Positions 34,633 through 43,800 are shown, counted from the first letter of the stretch. The stretch is DNA of 64,000 bases from Trichomonas vaginalis G3 (GCF_026262505.1 NC_067204.1:16284165-16348164), one strand, 5' to 3'. Notes: generated from the sequence alone by a model not told the origin. Made by a program: numbers and translations.

Positions 34633-35600
34633 ATGTGAACAATTGCGGGCAATTTTTAGCCATTTTGGCTTGGAACTAGAGCCTGCGAGGTACATGGATA
34701 GTATCAGTACCTCACAGGCTCTAGTTCTCTATATGGCGCCGAGAAATTTTGGTGAAATGTGGTCGCATTTCACCAAAATTTTTTCGGCGCCATAGGATGA
34801 ATTGGAGGGTGAGAGATATTATTTCATACAATACTACTCTCACCCTCCAATTCCCAGCCAAAATGGCTAAAAATTGCCCGCAATGTGAACAATTGCGGGC
34901 AATTTTTAGCCATTTTGGCTTGGAACTAGAGCCTGCGAGGTACATGGATAGTATCAGTACCTCACAGGCTCTAGTTCTCTATATGGCGGAGAAATTTTGG
35001 TGAAATGTGGTCGCATTTCACCAAAATTTTTTCGGCGCCATAGGATGAATTGGAGGGTGAGAGATATTATTTCATACAATACTACTCTCACCCTCCAATT
35101 CCCAGCCAAAATGGCTAAAAATTGCCCGCAATGTGAACAATTGCGGGCAATTTTTAGCCATTTTGGCTTGGAACTAGAGCCTGCGAGGTACATGGATAGT
35201 ATCAGTACCTCACAGGCTCTAGTTCTCTATATGGCGCCGAGAAATTTTGGTGAAATGTGGTCGCATTTCACCAAAATTTTTTCGGCGCCATAGGATGAAT
35301 TGGAGGGTGAGAGATATTATTTCATACAATACTACTCTCACCCTCCAATTCCCAGCCAAAATGGCTAAAAATTGCCCGCAATGTGAACAATTGCGGGCAA
35401 TTTTTAGCCATTTTGGCTTGGAACTAGAGCCTGCGAGGTACATGGATAGTATCAGTACCTCACAGGCTCTAGTTCTCTATATGGCGCCGAGAAATTTTGG
35501 TGAAATGTGGTCGCATTTCACCAAAATTTTTTCGGCGCCATAGGATGAATTGGAGGGTGAGAGATATTATTTCATACAATACTACTCTCACCCTCAATTT
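34633..35600. repeat. Tandem array of four ~250 bp units, each four long hairpins
   Basis: Units start near 34641, 34891, 35139 and 35389. Order in each unit: (1) a 29-bp perfect stem around loop GTGAAC spanning the unit junction (AGCCAAAATGGC... / ...GCCATTTTGGCT); (2) 13+7-bp stem GAACTAGAGCCTG / CAGGCTCTAGTTC with one mismatch; (3) 11+16-bp stem TATGGCGCCGA / TCGGCGCCATA; (4) 17-bp stem GAATTGGAGGGTGAGAG / CTCTCACCCTCCAATTC. Only two to four bases separate neighbouring stems, so nearly all of each unit outside the loops is paired. Units are almost identical. Short open frames across the array arise from the repeats and are not genes. Confidence 0.93.
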
Positions 35601-35627
35601 TAATTACTTAAACTCATTCTATTTTTT

Positions 35628-35683
35628 TGACATGTAAATGTCACTTTTACTGAGATCTGACACAATGTCAGATCTCTTTTTTT
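35628..35683 (+). terminator. Two further hairpins followed by a T run
   Basis: TGACATGTAAATGTCA (6-bp stem), then GAGATCTGACA CA A TGTCAGATCTC (11-bp perfect stem) and TTTTTTT. It has the shape of an intrinsic terminator or a processed RNA 3' end downstream of the array, or it may simply be part of the leader of gene Y, which starts 17 bp later. Confidence 0.45.
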
Positions 35684-35700
35684 CGTATATAAGAATTTCA

Positions 35701-36036
35701 ATGTATAACGCAAAAATGAACCCGCAATGTTCAAAATGTAAGGCAGCGATGAGGAAATATAACTACTCCGTCAAAGAGATAGAAAGAATGAGAAACGACT
35801 ATGCAGATTTAAAGAAAGAAGTAGAAAAGCCAGCAGAAGATAAAATGGACATGTTAGCATTTCTGAACAAAAATTATCCAACTGCTGACGATTTCCTTCT
35901 ATCTGACGTCAAGAAGAAATATAAAGAAACCTTCGGCATTGTTAAAACATTCGATGTACTAAAAGAAGAAATAGAAGCTACAAAACTGTTTAAAGTCATG
36001 AACCATCGCAACATATACCATGTAAAACGCTTGTAA
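35701..36036 (+). CDS. Cassette gene Y, CxxC and coiled-coil protein, ~110 aa
   Basis: Starts MYNAKMNPQCSKCKAAMRKY, so a possible half zinc-knuckle (CSKC), then a charged coiled coil (IERMRNDYADLKKEVEKPAEDK). A compact C-terminal segment (LLSDVKKKYKETFGIVKTFD, LKEEIEATKLFKVMNHRNIY) could be a winged-helix-like domain, though that is only an impression from the helix-helix-strand rhythm. It may bind the adjacent array DNA or RNA (inference). The right cassette repeat follows at once. Confidence 0.6.
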   Translation: MYNAKMNPQCSKCKAAMRKYNYSVKEIERMRNDYADLKKEVEKPAEDKMDMLAFLNKNYPTADDFLLSDVKKKYKETFGIVKTFDVLKEEIEATKLFKVMNHRNIYHVKRL

Positions 36037-36042
36037 ATAGTT

Positions 36043-36100
36043 ATGTTAGAAAAGAGGTTAGAAAACGTGTTAGATCTAACATGCTAACATAAACATTATT
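36043..36100. repeat. Right inverted repeat of the accessory cassette
   Basis: GTTAGAAAAGAGGTTAGAAA then ACGTGTTAGATCTAACATG and CTAACATAAACATTATTTTT; the reverse complement of 33727-33790. Followed by the small palindrome GCTGAATTCAGC. Confidence 0.8.
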
Positions 36101-36319
36101 TTTGCTGAATTCAGCACAAAATTCTGAGTAAAATGACATATGGCACGTGTCAAACCGTTGAGTTTTCACAAATTTTAAAAATTGCTGCGGAAAGTTCGTC
36201 AAAAAAGTGAAGGTTCCCGACGGTTTCAAACCGCCATACTTTACATGAAGATAGTTTACAATGTCAACTAAATATCATGTACGATAGAAACGGTTATGTA
36301 AAGTTTACATTTTGTAAAG
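36101..36319. other. Non-coding stretch between cassette and iteron array
   Basis: Holds GCTGAATTCAGC and CGGTTTCAAACCG palindromes and short repeats of GTAAAGTTT. No supported gene. Confidence 0.4.
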
Positions 36320-36603
36320 TTTTGTCCTGATTCAAGACAAGTCTTGTATTTTTTCAGAACAAGTCTTGTATTTTTTCAGAACAAGTCTTGTATTTTTTCA
36401 AGACAAATCTTGTCCTGATTCAGAACAAGTCTTGCACTTTTTAGTCAGTTTTTCTTGTAAAGTTCTCAAATTTGAACAATTGTCCTGATTCAAGACAAGT
36501 CTTGTATTTTTTCAGAACAAGTCTTGTATTTTTTCAGAACAAGTCTTGTATTTTTTCAAGACAAATCTTGTCCTGATTCAGAACAAGTCTTGCACTTTTT
36601 CAG
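36320..36603. repeat. Iteron-like array of ACAAGTCTTGT palindromes
   Basis: The core ACAAGTCTTGT (a perfect odd palindrome) recurs with TATTTTTTCAGA or similar spacers at ~22 bp steps. The whole series TCCTGATTC...TTGCACTTTT occurs twice, about 160 bp apart. A dense array of spaced palindromes upstream of a KilA-N-like gene is what a regulator-binding region or a replication initiator site would look like. Confidence 0.75.
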
Positions 36604-36963
36604 GAAATCCTATCGTCTAACTTTACAAATGTCACTTTTTCAACATGATTGCATTTTGGTCGGGGAACAACTTTCTCTCAATTTTGTCACTTTTTTCTAT
36701 CGTCGTGTTTTGTCACTTTTCCCTCAGGGTGTGTGTCAGAAAATATCCAAAATCTTTATAGCCTCGTATCTCCTTCAATTCTTGACGGCTTGACATGTAT
36801 GACACACCATTCAATTCAGAATTATGTGCTGAATCTTATGACCTTCATTTGTTCGTGACTTCTTTTCACATATGTAACCCTGAATTTTTAACATTTCTTT
36901 AACACAGAAAAATAAAGTTAGTTTTATTTTATTTATTTTTTTATTTTGTATGTAAGGACAGAT
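36604..36963 (+). promoter_or_regulatory. Leader region of the KilA-N-like gene
   Basis: About 300 bp without a supported gene, with several TGTCACTTTT repeats (near 36629, 36685, 36710). Ends in AGTTAGTTTTATTTTATTTA and TTTTGTATGTAAGGACAGAT just before the start codon. Same leader class as gene X. Confidence 0.45.
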
Positions 36964-37790
36964 ATGTCAACAACAGAGAACACAACAACTGCTATCGTTC
37001 ATGAAGCCATAAATGAAGAATACGAGTACATACAGTTTAACAAACAACTCCGTCTCATTCGTTCGGTCAAAGACGATATGTACCAAATGCAAAGTATAAT
37101 GAATGCTCTTCGTTCTACAAAGCAAGCATATCATTGGTTTGAAAACCAACAGGCAAAAGAACTTTTAGAAGAATTTCCTCATATGATTGCTTCCCTCGGA
37201 AAACCGAGGAAGAGATTCCGTACGAAAATCGCAAGAATTTGGCTCCTGGTTTGAAAGGTTATTATGTTCATAGACTTTTAGTAAATGCAGTTGCAATGTG
37301 GGCTTCTCCTCGTTATGCTTGATATTTTCAGATGTTAGCTTGAATATCATAAAGACAAGAACGTGGAGAGATGGAAAAGAAACTTCAAGCAAAAGATGAA
37401 GTCATTGAATCCAAAGACAAAAGCATACAGAAAAGAATACCACGTTCGGTACCAAAAGGAAAGGAAAAGAGTTATAAGTATATGATATATACTGAAGAGT
37501 TGGAGAAAGAAGAAGATAGAGATATGGTTATGTTGCATTTAGTCAGAAGAAACAACAAAAGCTTTTATGACCTTGCTAAGATTTACAAATCTGACAGAAA
37601 CTGGTTCTATCGTGAAAACTTACCGATTTCAATGACACCGAATGAGCAAATAAAGGAAATTGTCAAAAATACTCTTCCTCAAACACACTATGACATCAAA
37701 GGTTGCACAATACTTACATTCAAAGAAGACTTAACATTACTGAAGGAAAAAATAACAGAATATTTCGATAACTTCAAAGAGGAAGAATAA
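36964..37790 (+). pseudogene. KilA-N-like DNA-binding protein with C-terminal virus-type domain
   Basis: The N-terminal ~75 residues are helical (YEYIQFNKQLRLIRSVKDDM). A central segment around LLVNAVAMW resembles the KilA-N/MSV199 core, in which a conserved W-x-S-P-x-(F/Y)-A ends the domain. Next is a coiled coil (EKKLQAKDEVIESKDKSIQK) and a C-terminal region starting YKYMIYTEELEKEEDRDMVM, reminiscent of domains found after KilA-N/MSV199 in large DNA viruses. Such proteins are thought to bind DNA and regulate viral genes. The start follows a conserved T-rich leader. Broken, about three breaks. Domain naming is from memory of motif patterns, not a search. Confidence 0.5.
37190..37210. repeat. 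GC-rich hairpin in the KilA-N-like gene
   Basis: CCTCGGAAAACCGAGG, a perfect 6-bp stem with a 4-base loop (10-bp stem in copy A). A possible single-hairpin relative of the double-hairpin elements. Confidence 0.4.
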
Positions 37791-37792
37791 AA

Positions 37793-37845
37793 AAATCTAA
37801 GCTAATTTTATTTTTTTTATAAAATTTTATCTCATATGAAAGAAC
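37793..37845 (+). promoter_or_regulatory. T-rich leader of the small repeat protein
   Basis: AAAAAATCTAAGCTAATTTT, then a T run and ATAAAATTTTATCTCATATG. Much the same opening (AAAAAAATCTAATCTAATTTT) precedes the polymerase gene at 38587, so these two form a pair of related leaders. Confidence 0.45.
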
Positions 37846-38061
37846 ATGAATTTAGAATATTCGGAACTCATGACAGAAGAAGAGAACGAACAACATGTAA
37901 AAGATTATGCAAAATTTCTGAAGACATACAAAGCATTTAAACAATATCTAAATGCTTCTAAAGATTATGCAAAATTTCTGAAGGTATATAAAGCTTATGA
38001 AAAAGCGTATGAAAAGTTTATACATTGGGGAATTGTTGTAAAATATCGATATGAAGACTAA
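37846..38061 (+). CDS. Small helical repeat protein, 71 aa
   Basis: The block KDYAKFLKTYKAFKQYLNAS is followed by KDYAKFLKVYKAYEKAYEKF, an internal duplication of about 20 residues. Tyr/Lys-rich and helical; no hydrophobic segment. No family recognised. It lies between the KilA-N-like gene and the polymerase and shares the polymerase-type leader, so it may belong to the replication gene group (inference). Confidence 0.55.
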   Translation: MNLEYSELMTEEENEQHVKDYAKFLKTYKAFKQYLNASKDYAKFLKVYKAYEKAYEKFIHWGIVVKYRYED

Positions 38062-38079
38062 CCAAAAATATATTTTTGC

Positions 38080-38552
38080 TTAAATGACGTCAGGGTCAAT
38101 TTCTTCAACCATTTCACTTCCTTCGTCAATGTCAATAGAAGCTTCTTCAACCTTTGGTAAGAACTTTTGTATAACATCTTTGTTCGTTATTGTTTTCAGA
38201 GATGAAGAATAATATTTCACATTTGTTTCACCCTTCTTATATTCTTTCTGTTCGGAAAGATTCATAGCAATACTGAAGAAGTCAATGTTGGAGTTCTTTA
38301 TAATAGTATAATGAGTATCTTTGACATTCACGAAGAAACCTTTTGTTTCAAAACTACTGCTAACTCTTGTGAAGTATAACGTTTGCGGTCAATGACAATA
38401 GCTAATGGTCTGACATACTGACCAAACTTAGATTCTTTCACAAACTTCTTGTTAAAGATAACATTGACGTTTGAAGCATTATTGAACTCATTCTTGATGA
38501 CAGTAGCGAGAGCATTGTATGAAAAGAACTTGCAATCTTGCATGTGTTTCAT
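38080..38552 (-). pseudogene. Unknown Polinton gene opposite the polymerase
   Basis: Diverges from the polymerase across a ~90 bp AT-rich region and converges on the small repeat gene. One part reads like a compact alpha/beta domain (NNASNVNVIFNKKFVKES, VRPLAIVIDRKRYT) and the C-terminal part ends acidic (DIDEGSEMVEEIDPDVI). Broken, about one break. No family recognised. Confidence 0.5.
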
Positions 38553-38807
38553 TAAAATAAAAATATTAAATTATTTTGAAAAATAACTTAAAAAAATCTA
38601 ATCTAATTTTTTCAAAAATATTTTTTTTATTTCCTACTAAAGATGTATCGGAAGTTGTCTAAGTTAGAACACTCGGAAATAAAACAACTTCTTACAGAAG
38701 CTAATATAGATGTTGCAAAGCATTACACAACAAACAAAAAGGCACTCGCTGACATCCTCAATGACTATAATGGTGAAATAACTTATGATAGAATTCATGA
38801 GTTCATA

Positions 38808-38838
38808 AAGCCGCAACGCGGCGAGGACGAAGTCCATG
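38808..38838 (+). repeat. Double-hairpin element in the polymerase gene
   Basis: AAGCCGCAACGCGGCGAG then GACGAAGTCCATG: identical over 31 nt to the minus strand at 25497-25527 and read in the same frame. It sits just before the 23-residue repeats. Confidence 0.75.
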
Positions 38839-38894
38839 CAAGAGCATTTCCTTTAAATGACGTTGCTATTGACTTATATCATAGACGTTCAATA

Positions 38895-39102
38895 CCTCAT
38901 GAAGTAAGAAGAGAAATGTTTGACATAACAAATGCAAACGTTGGTCATACTCGTAAAGCTCTTTCACATGACGTTCGTCAAGAGATGTTTGACATAACAA
39001 ATGCAAACGTTGGTGAAACAAGAAGAGCTGTACCACATGAAGTAAGAAGAGAAATGTTTGACATAACAAATGCAAACGTTGGTGAAACAAGAAGAAGAGA
39101 TG
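38895..39102 (+). repeat. 69-bp coding tandem repeat in the polymerase N-terminal region
   Basis: Three units of about 69 bp, each containing GAGATGTTTGACATAACAAA or a one-base variant and AATGCAAACGTTGGT. The encoded unit is (H)EVRREMFDITNANVGETRRA. A half-unit-like QQRREMFKSAIEQ follows. Confidence 0.85.
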
Positions 39103-42100
39103 ACACACTGAAACAACAGAGAAGAGAGATGTTTAAAAGTGCTATAGAACAAGTTCGCAAAGCTAATAATGTCATTCGTTCCATTGACGACAAACCAAAA
39201 GAAGGTGAGAGATGGTTAAAGAAAGATGAAGAAAATAGGAAGAGGAATGTGAAGTCAGGCAATAGACTCATTGACTTTAACATCGAAGCTTTAGATGAAC
39301 CAAACAGAGAATATTTACACAAACATTTCGGTAAGGTTTTCATGAGACTCTTAGAGAAAATTAAAATAAACTCCCAACAGAGATGGATGGTATGTTATAA
39401 ACTTGGTGGAAAGTATGAATGTTCTACGTTAAACCTCAATAATATTGGAACATTACTACATCAGCTCTTGAAGGAGAACTTTATATCAGAGATAGAAGCA
39501 AATGCTGCAGGTATTGTTGAAATGCACTATGACTTCTTCTTGACAAACATAAAGAATCTTACCGAAATAAAGATGTATGATTTAACAGAATATGAAGGCT
39601 TAACGATGTCAGATGTAAAGAAAGGCAAACCAAAAAAGAGACCATATAGAGATGAAAGCACACTGACAAATGACCAGAAAGCCATTTTGGAAGCTCTTAA
39701 GCAAACAGGAAACCCAGCACTTATAGAAAGCTTTTGGAAAGATAATGGTGAAAAGAAGTTTTATAAGAAGAGAAGCGGTCAGTTCTGGAAGTATCTTTGC
39801 ACATTACCTATAAATCTTGAACGCTACCAAATCTTCAATGAACTGAACAAAAGAACTGCAACACTTATGACAGAGAAATTGTTTCGTTTATGCTTGCATT
39901 CAGGCTGGAGTAAATGAAGAAACTATTGACCACATGAGAGAAGTCATTCGTGTTAGAGACTTTCCTCAAAGTAAAGTACAAGAAATTTCTGACGCAACAG
40001 GTATAGCATTAATGTTACCATTGGTTATTTCAATGACTCAAGACATAATGAAATAAAGAGATATATACCAAAAGAATGCGAAACTGTTAGAACTATTGAC
40101 TTACTTCTTGTTGAAGACCACTACATGCTAAATGAAAGACTTCCAATGACAACATATTTCATTCGAAACTAAAGAAATTCTCAAAGCTTGTGGTGGAATG
40201 AACATTGAGAAACAGATGAAGATTTATACAAAGAGAGAAGATAAATATGTAGTTCGTTATGATAGAACAACACCGTTATGGGATGTTATGAAAACATTGT
40301 GGGAGTGCAAATATTTCGAACCTATTTCTTATGGAGAACTTTTCACATACGACTGACTTATATAAACAGAACCTTGCACCATTTAAAGATTTGACATATG
40401 CTCCAAAGTATTGTGTACAACTGAAGAAGAAAGCAGAGTCAAAAGAAGTAAATAAAGCTAAATGTAAATTCATACCTGAGCACGTTTTCTTTGCTGACTT
40501 TGAGTGTAGTACGGATGGCTTTCATAAAGCTTTTAACATCTGTTATGACAGTGAAGATGGTTCAGTTAGTGAAAGTATTTGGGGTCAAAACTGTGCAACA
40601 GAATTTTTGGAAAGACTTCCTGACAAGAGTTTAATATATTTCCAACCTCAGTTATGACATAAACTTCATCTTAAGACACATGACAGAAGTGAAAGGAACT
40701 CCCATCATTAAAGGTTCACGAACAATGCAAATAACTGGTTTATATAAAGGACGGGCAATTATTATAAAAGACTCTTACAGTGTTATAAATAAGAAGCTTA
40801 AACTATTTCCTGCTATGTTTAACTTACAAACAGGACCGAAAGAAGTATTTCCATATAACTACTACAGCAGTGTTTTGTTAGCAAATGACAACAGAACTGG
40901 TGTCATTTCTGAAGCATGTAAGTTTATCCATGATGCAGATACATTTATGAAGAACATAGATTCCATCAAAGGTTGCAGAATAGATGAAAACCACTTCGAC
41001 TTAGAAAAATATAGCACGTTTTACTGCAAACAAGATGTAAGAATTTTAAGAGAAGGTTTTGTAAAGTTCCGCAATGACTTATTGAAAGAGTTTGATTTAA
41101 ACGTTTATGACTACGTTAGTATTTGTTCTATTGCTAACAAATTGTTTGAGAACAGAGTATACTTCCCGAATGGAAATCTTTATGACCTCTCAAATAAACC
41201 AAGAGAATTTATTTCGAGATGCATTCAAGGTGGAAGATGTATGTTGTCAGATAACATGAAACAAAAGAGCAAAAAGAAACTCATTGCTGACTTCGACACT
41301 GTTTCATTATATCCTTCAGCTATAGCAAGACTTTATACTTTAGAAGGTATTCCAAAAGTATTGAAGGAAGAAATGTTAAGCACAGAGTATCTCATGAGAC
41401 ATTTATTCGATGACGACCAAAAGGAACCCATTGGTGAAAAGTTTATGTCTGGCTTCTTTGTTCTCATTAAGATAACAGAGATTGGTATACCCAGACACTT
41501 TCATTTAATAGTTTGCGACCCTGAACTAAATCCAGAACTTAACGTTCCAAGAAGTTCAAACACTTGCTGTCTCATGTATGTTGACCATATAACATTACAA
41601 GACCTCATAAAATATCAAGGTGTCAAATGTGAAGTGTTGCAAGGATACTATTACGATGGAAACAGAGATATGAGAATAAGAGATGAAGTAAAGAAGTTGT
41701 TTGAGTTAAGGTTAAAGTATAAGAAAGAAGAAAACCCCTTACAAGAAATTATAAAACTCATTCTGAACAGCATTTATGGCAAAACTATTCTATCTCCTAT
41801 TGAGTCAAAAATAACCATAGTAGATGACAAAGATGCTATAAGATATGCTATAAGAAATTACAACCATATAGTGAAGTTCGAAGGTTTGGATGGTTCAGAT
41901 AAAACTATTTTCAAGCTAACGAAAAGCATTTGCAGACACTTTAACTTCTGTCCACTTGGTGTTAATATTCTGTCTATGTCAAAACGTATTATGAATGAAG
42001 TATTCTGTACTGCAGAGGACATGGGACTTCAAATATCTTTTACCAGGATACCGACAGTATGCACTTATATAATGAAGACATCCCAAAGCTTGCAGCAGAG

Positions 42101-42618
42101 TTTAAGAAGAGATACGGTAGAGAACTTATAGGAAAGAACCTTGGTCAATTTCATAGCGACTTTGCAGAAATAACACCTGGAAAACAAAGTTTAGCTTATA
42201 AAAGTATTTTCTGTGGAAAGAAGACCTACATAGACTTACTCACTAACGATTTAAATGAAGTTGCATTTCACTGCAGAATGAAAGGCGTGAAGCAAGATGT
42301 TATTGCTTTTTTAACCGCTAATGAAATGTTTCCTGAAAGCTATACAATGCTATTACAATGAAGATAAGAACATTCACATACCTGTTGGAACATATGACAA
42401 AGACTCTGAGTTCAGTTTAATGAAACTTTACAAAGCACTTCATGATGGTCAAGAGATTGCATTCGACTTATGTAAGTCATGTCAACCTTGCTTTGCTGAA
42501 AAGTTCAACTTTTCAATAACGACTAAAACAAGCTTTATTCGTAAGTTGAAGTTCTGAGGTCATTTATTTTTTGTCAGCAATGAGGTCATTCGTGATAAAA
42601 ATAAAGCTAGCGTAGATT

Positions 42619-43476
42619 TTACAATACTGCGATGGTAGAGTTTAAGAGTTGTGCTTCAATGTAGAGACAGTCCTTCCCATCTGGAGGCAAGAACACTGGA
42701 CATTTATGGTCATGAGTGGAGTACATGTCTATCCAAAACTCACGATTGAAGCCAGTTAATTTATAGTATTTAGGGTTAGGAAGTGGTGAAGTTCTTGTAT
42801 GACCAATGAACTCATTTTCAACGCCTTTGGCTATATTAGAGTAAAGTATTGCTTGCTTTCTATCCCAAATGCCAGGTGTTACAATCTTTGAAAATTCATT
42901 TTTCCTCGGAAGCATTGCATCATAATTGAAAACATTCTTAAAATCATCACTTGGTTCGGAGATTTGAAATCTTATACGTAATGGATTTTCTTTCTTTTTA
43001 GCGACTTCATTGAATGGTGAGAATACAATGAATTGACAGTCATGAGTTCCATCTTCATTTTCATTAAATTCATAATGAAAGTCTATAAGTTGTGGCTGAC
43101 TACCTTCTTCTTTCAGTTGTGCAAGAAACTCACGTAAAGGCTGTAAAGTTTGTACTTCAATGTTGAACTTTTTCTCGAACATCTCATTAAATGAAATCAT
43201 ACATTGTTGCAATGTTGTATCGCCTTTAAAGTATTTGTATATGTGAATGTTTTGGGCGCTTAAAGACTGTTCGTCATTTTCTATCTCGACTTGAAGTATA
43301 AAGTCAACCTTTCTGAAAGCACGTGTTATATACATAGATGTTATGCCAATGTACTTCTCTTCATTTATGTTCACAATCCAGTCTGTTGGAAACTTAAACG
43401 TTACTCTGTTCCCCTTTATTTTGACGTCAGGGTTTTCACTACTGAACGCAACAGATAAAGGTATTTGTCTATACAT
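42619..43476 (-). CDS. Putative structural protein, 285 aa
   Basis: MYRQIPLSVAFSSENPDVKI, start TAAATG. Predicted mostly beta strands: VTFKFPTDWIVNINEEKYIG, YITRAFRKVDFILQVEIEND. The C-terminal ~90 residues (IWDRKQAILYSNIAKGVENE, YYKLTGFNREFWIDM, LPPDGKDCLYIEAQLL) parallel the C-terminus of the 298-aa family (50519-51415), where the same positions read VWSREAAIIKSSISEF, HYSITNYVNKFNIKL and LPDDRKDSIIIELIL. The two are thus probable paralogues. Position beside the basic protein and the major capsid gene supports a virion role. It could be a penton-type or fibre-base protein; I cannot choose. Confidence 0.65.
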   Translation of the reverse strand: MYRQIPLSVAFSSENPDVKIKGNRVTFKFPTDWIVNINEEKYIGITSMYITRAFRKVDFILQVEIENDEQSLSAQNIHIYKYFKGDTTLQQCMISFNEMFEKKFNIEVQTLQPLREFLAQLKEEGSQPQLIDFHYEFNENEDGTHDCQFIVFSPFNEVAKKKENPLRIRFQISEPSDDFKNVFNYDAMLPRKNEFSKIVTPGIWDRKQAILYSNIAKGVENEFIGHTRTSPLPNPKYYKLTGFNREFWIDMYSTHDHKCPVFLPPDGKDCLYIEAQLLNSTIAVL

Positions 43477-43500
43477 TTAATTCGGATAAAAATAAACCAT

Positions 43501-43755
43501 TTACTCTTTCTTTGCTTCAGCTTCTTTAGCTTTTGCTTCTTCTCTAGCTTTTTTCGCCAGCAAACGTGGGTTCTTCTGTCTTCCAGCAGCTAATGCAGCT
43601 AGTTGTTTTTCACTAAGTTTTCTCTTTGGTCTCTCTGGCTTTTGTTCTTGTTTTTGTTCCTTCAGTTCGGATAAAATTTGCTCGCGAATTTCTTTCTTCA
43701 ATGCTTCAACATCTATGACCCCTTGGGTCTTGTCCGTAGGATTTGACTGAGTCAT
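43501..43755 (-). CDS. Lysine-rich coiled-coil protein, 84 aa
   Basis: A helical N-terminus (VEALKKEIREQILSELKEQ) leads into a basic tract (KPERPKRKLSEKQLAALAAG) and an Ala/Lys/Glu-rich tail (KKAREEAKAKEAEAKKE). The RPKRKLS/GRQKNPR composition suggests DNA or RNA binding, as in core proteins that condense viral DNA, but no family is recognised. Near its N-terminus TDKTQGV is encoded by a GC-rich hairpin pair (43717-43742). Same strand as the 285-aa gene, which it precedes by 24 bp. Confidence 0.55.
   Translation of the reverse strand: MTQSNPTDKTQGVIDVEALKKEIREQILSELKEQKQEQKPERPKRKLSEKQLAALAAGRQKNPRLLAKKAREEAKAKEAEAKKE
43717..43742. repeat. Candidate double-hairpin element
   Basis: GACCCCTTGGGTC (5-bp stem, 3-base loop), then GTCCGTAGGAT (4-bp stem with one wobble). 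Weaker than the other examples. Confidence 0.4.
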
Positions 43756-43800
43756 TTGACTGCAGATAAAAAACTAAATTAAAACTTTAACCGATGTAAA

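Larger units (their letters stand above)
38643..42557 (+). pseudogene. Protein-primed family B DNA polymerase
   Basis: The Polinton replicative polymerase, expected to start synthesis from a terminal protein at the TIR ends. The N-terminal region opens with a possible SAP-like helix pair (LEHSEIKQLLTEANIDV, KKALADILNDYNG) and then three tandem 23-residue repeats (about residues 85-153, core REMFDITNANVG). The exonuclease-type motif FADFECSTDG is visible further on. Palm motifs: A, DFDTVSLYPS; B, LILNSIYGKT; C is visible as DTDS in copy A and is in the expected place here. A GC-rich double hairpin encodes KPQRGEDEVH before the repeats. Broken, about half a dozen breaks. Confidence 0.92.

Noticed and set aside
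34633-35600. Possible CRISPR array
   Set aside because: The whole ~250 bp unit repeats; there are no short repeats with unique spacers and no cas genes.
36041-36229. Minus-strand open frame of 62 residues after the cassette
   Set aside because: Overlaps the inverted-repeat module and non-coding palindromes; no protein-like composition.
36320-36603. Possible CRISPR array from short spaced repeats
   Set aside because: Spacers are near-identical T-rich sequence, and the setting is a eukaryotic element.
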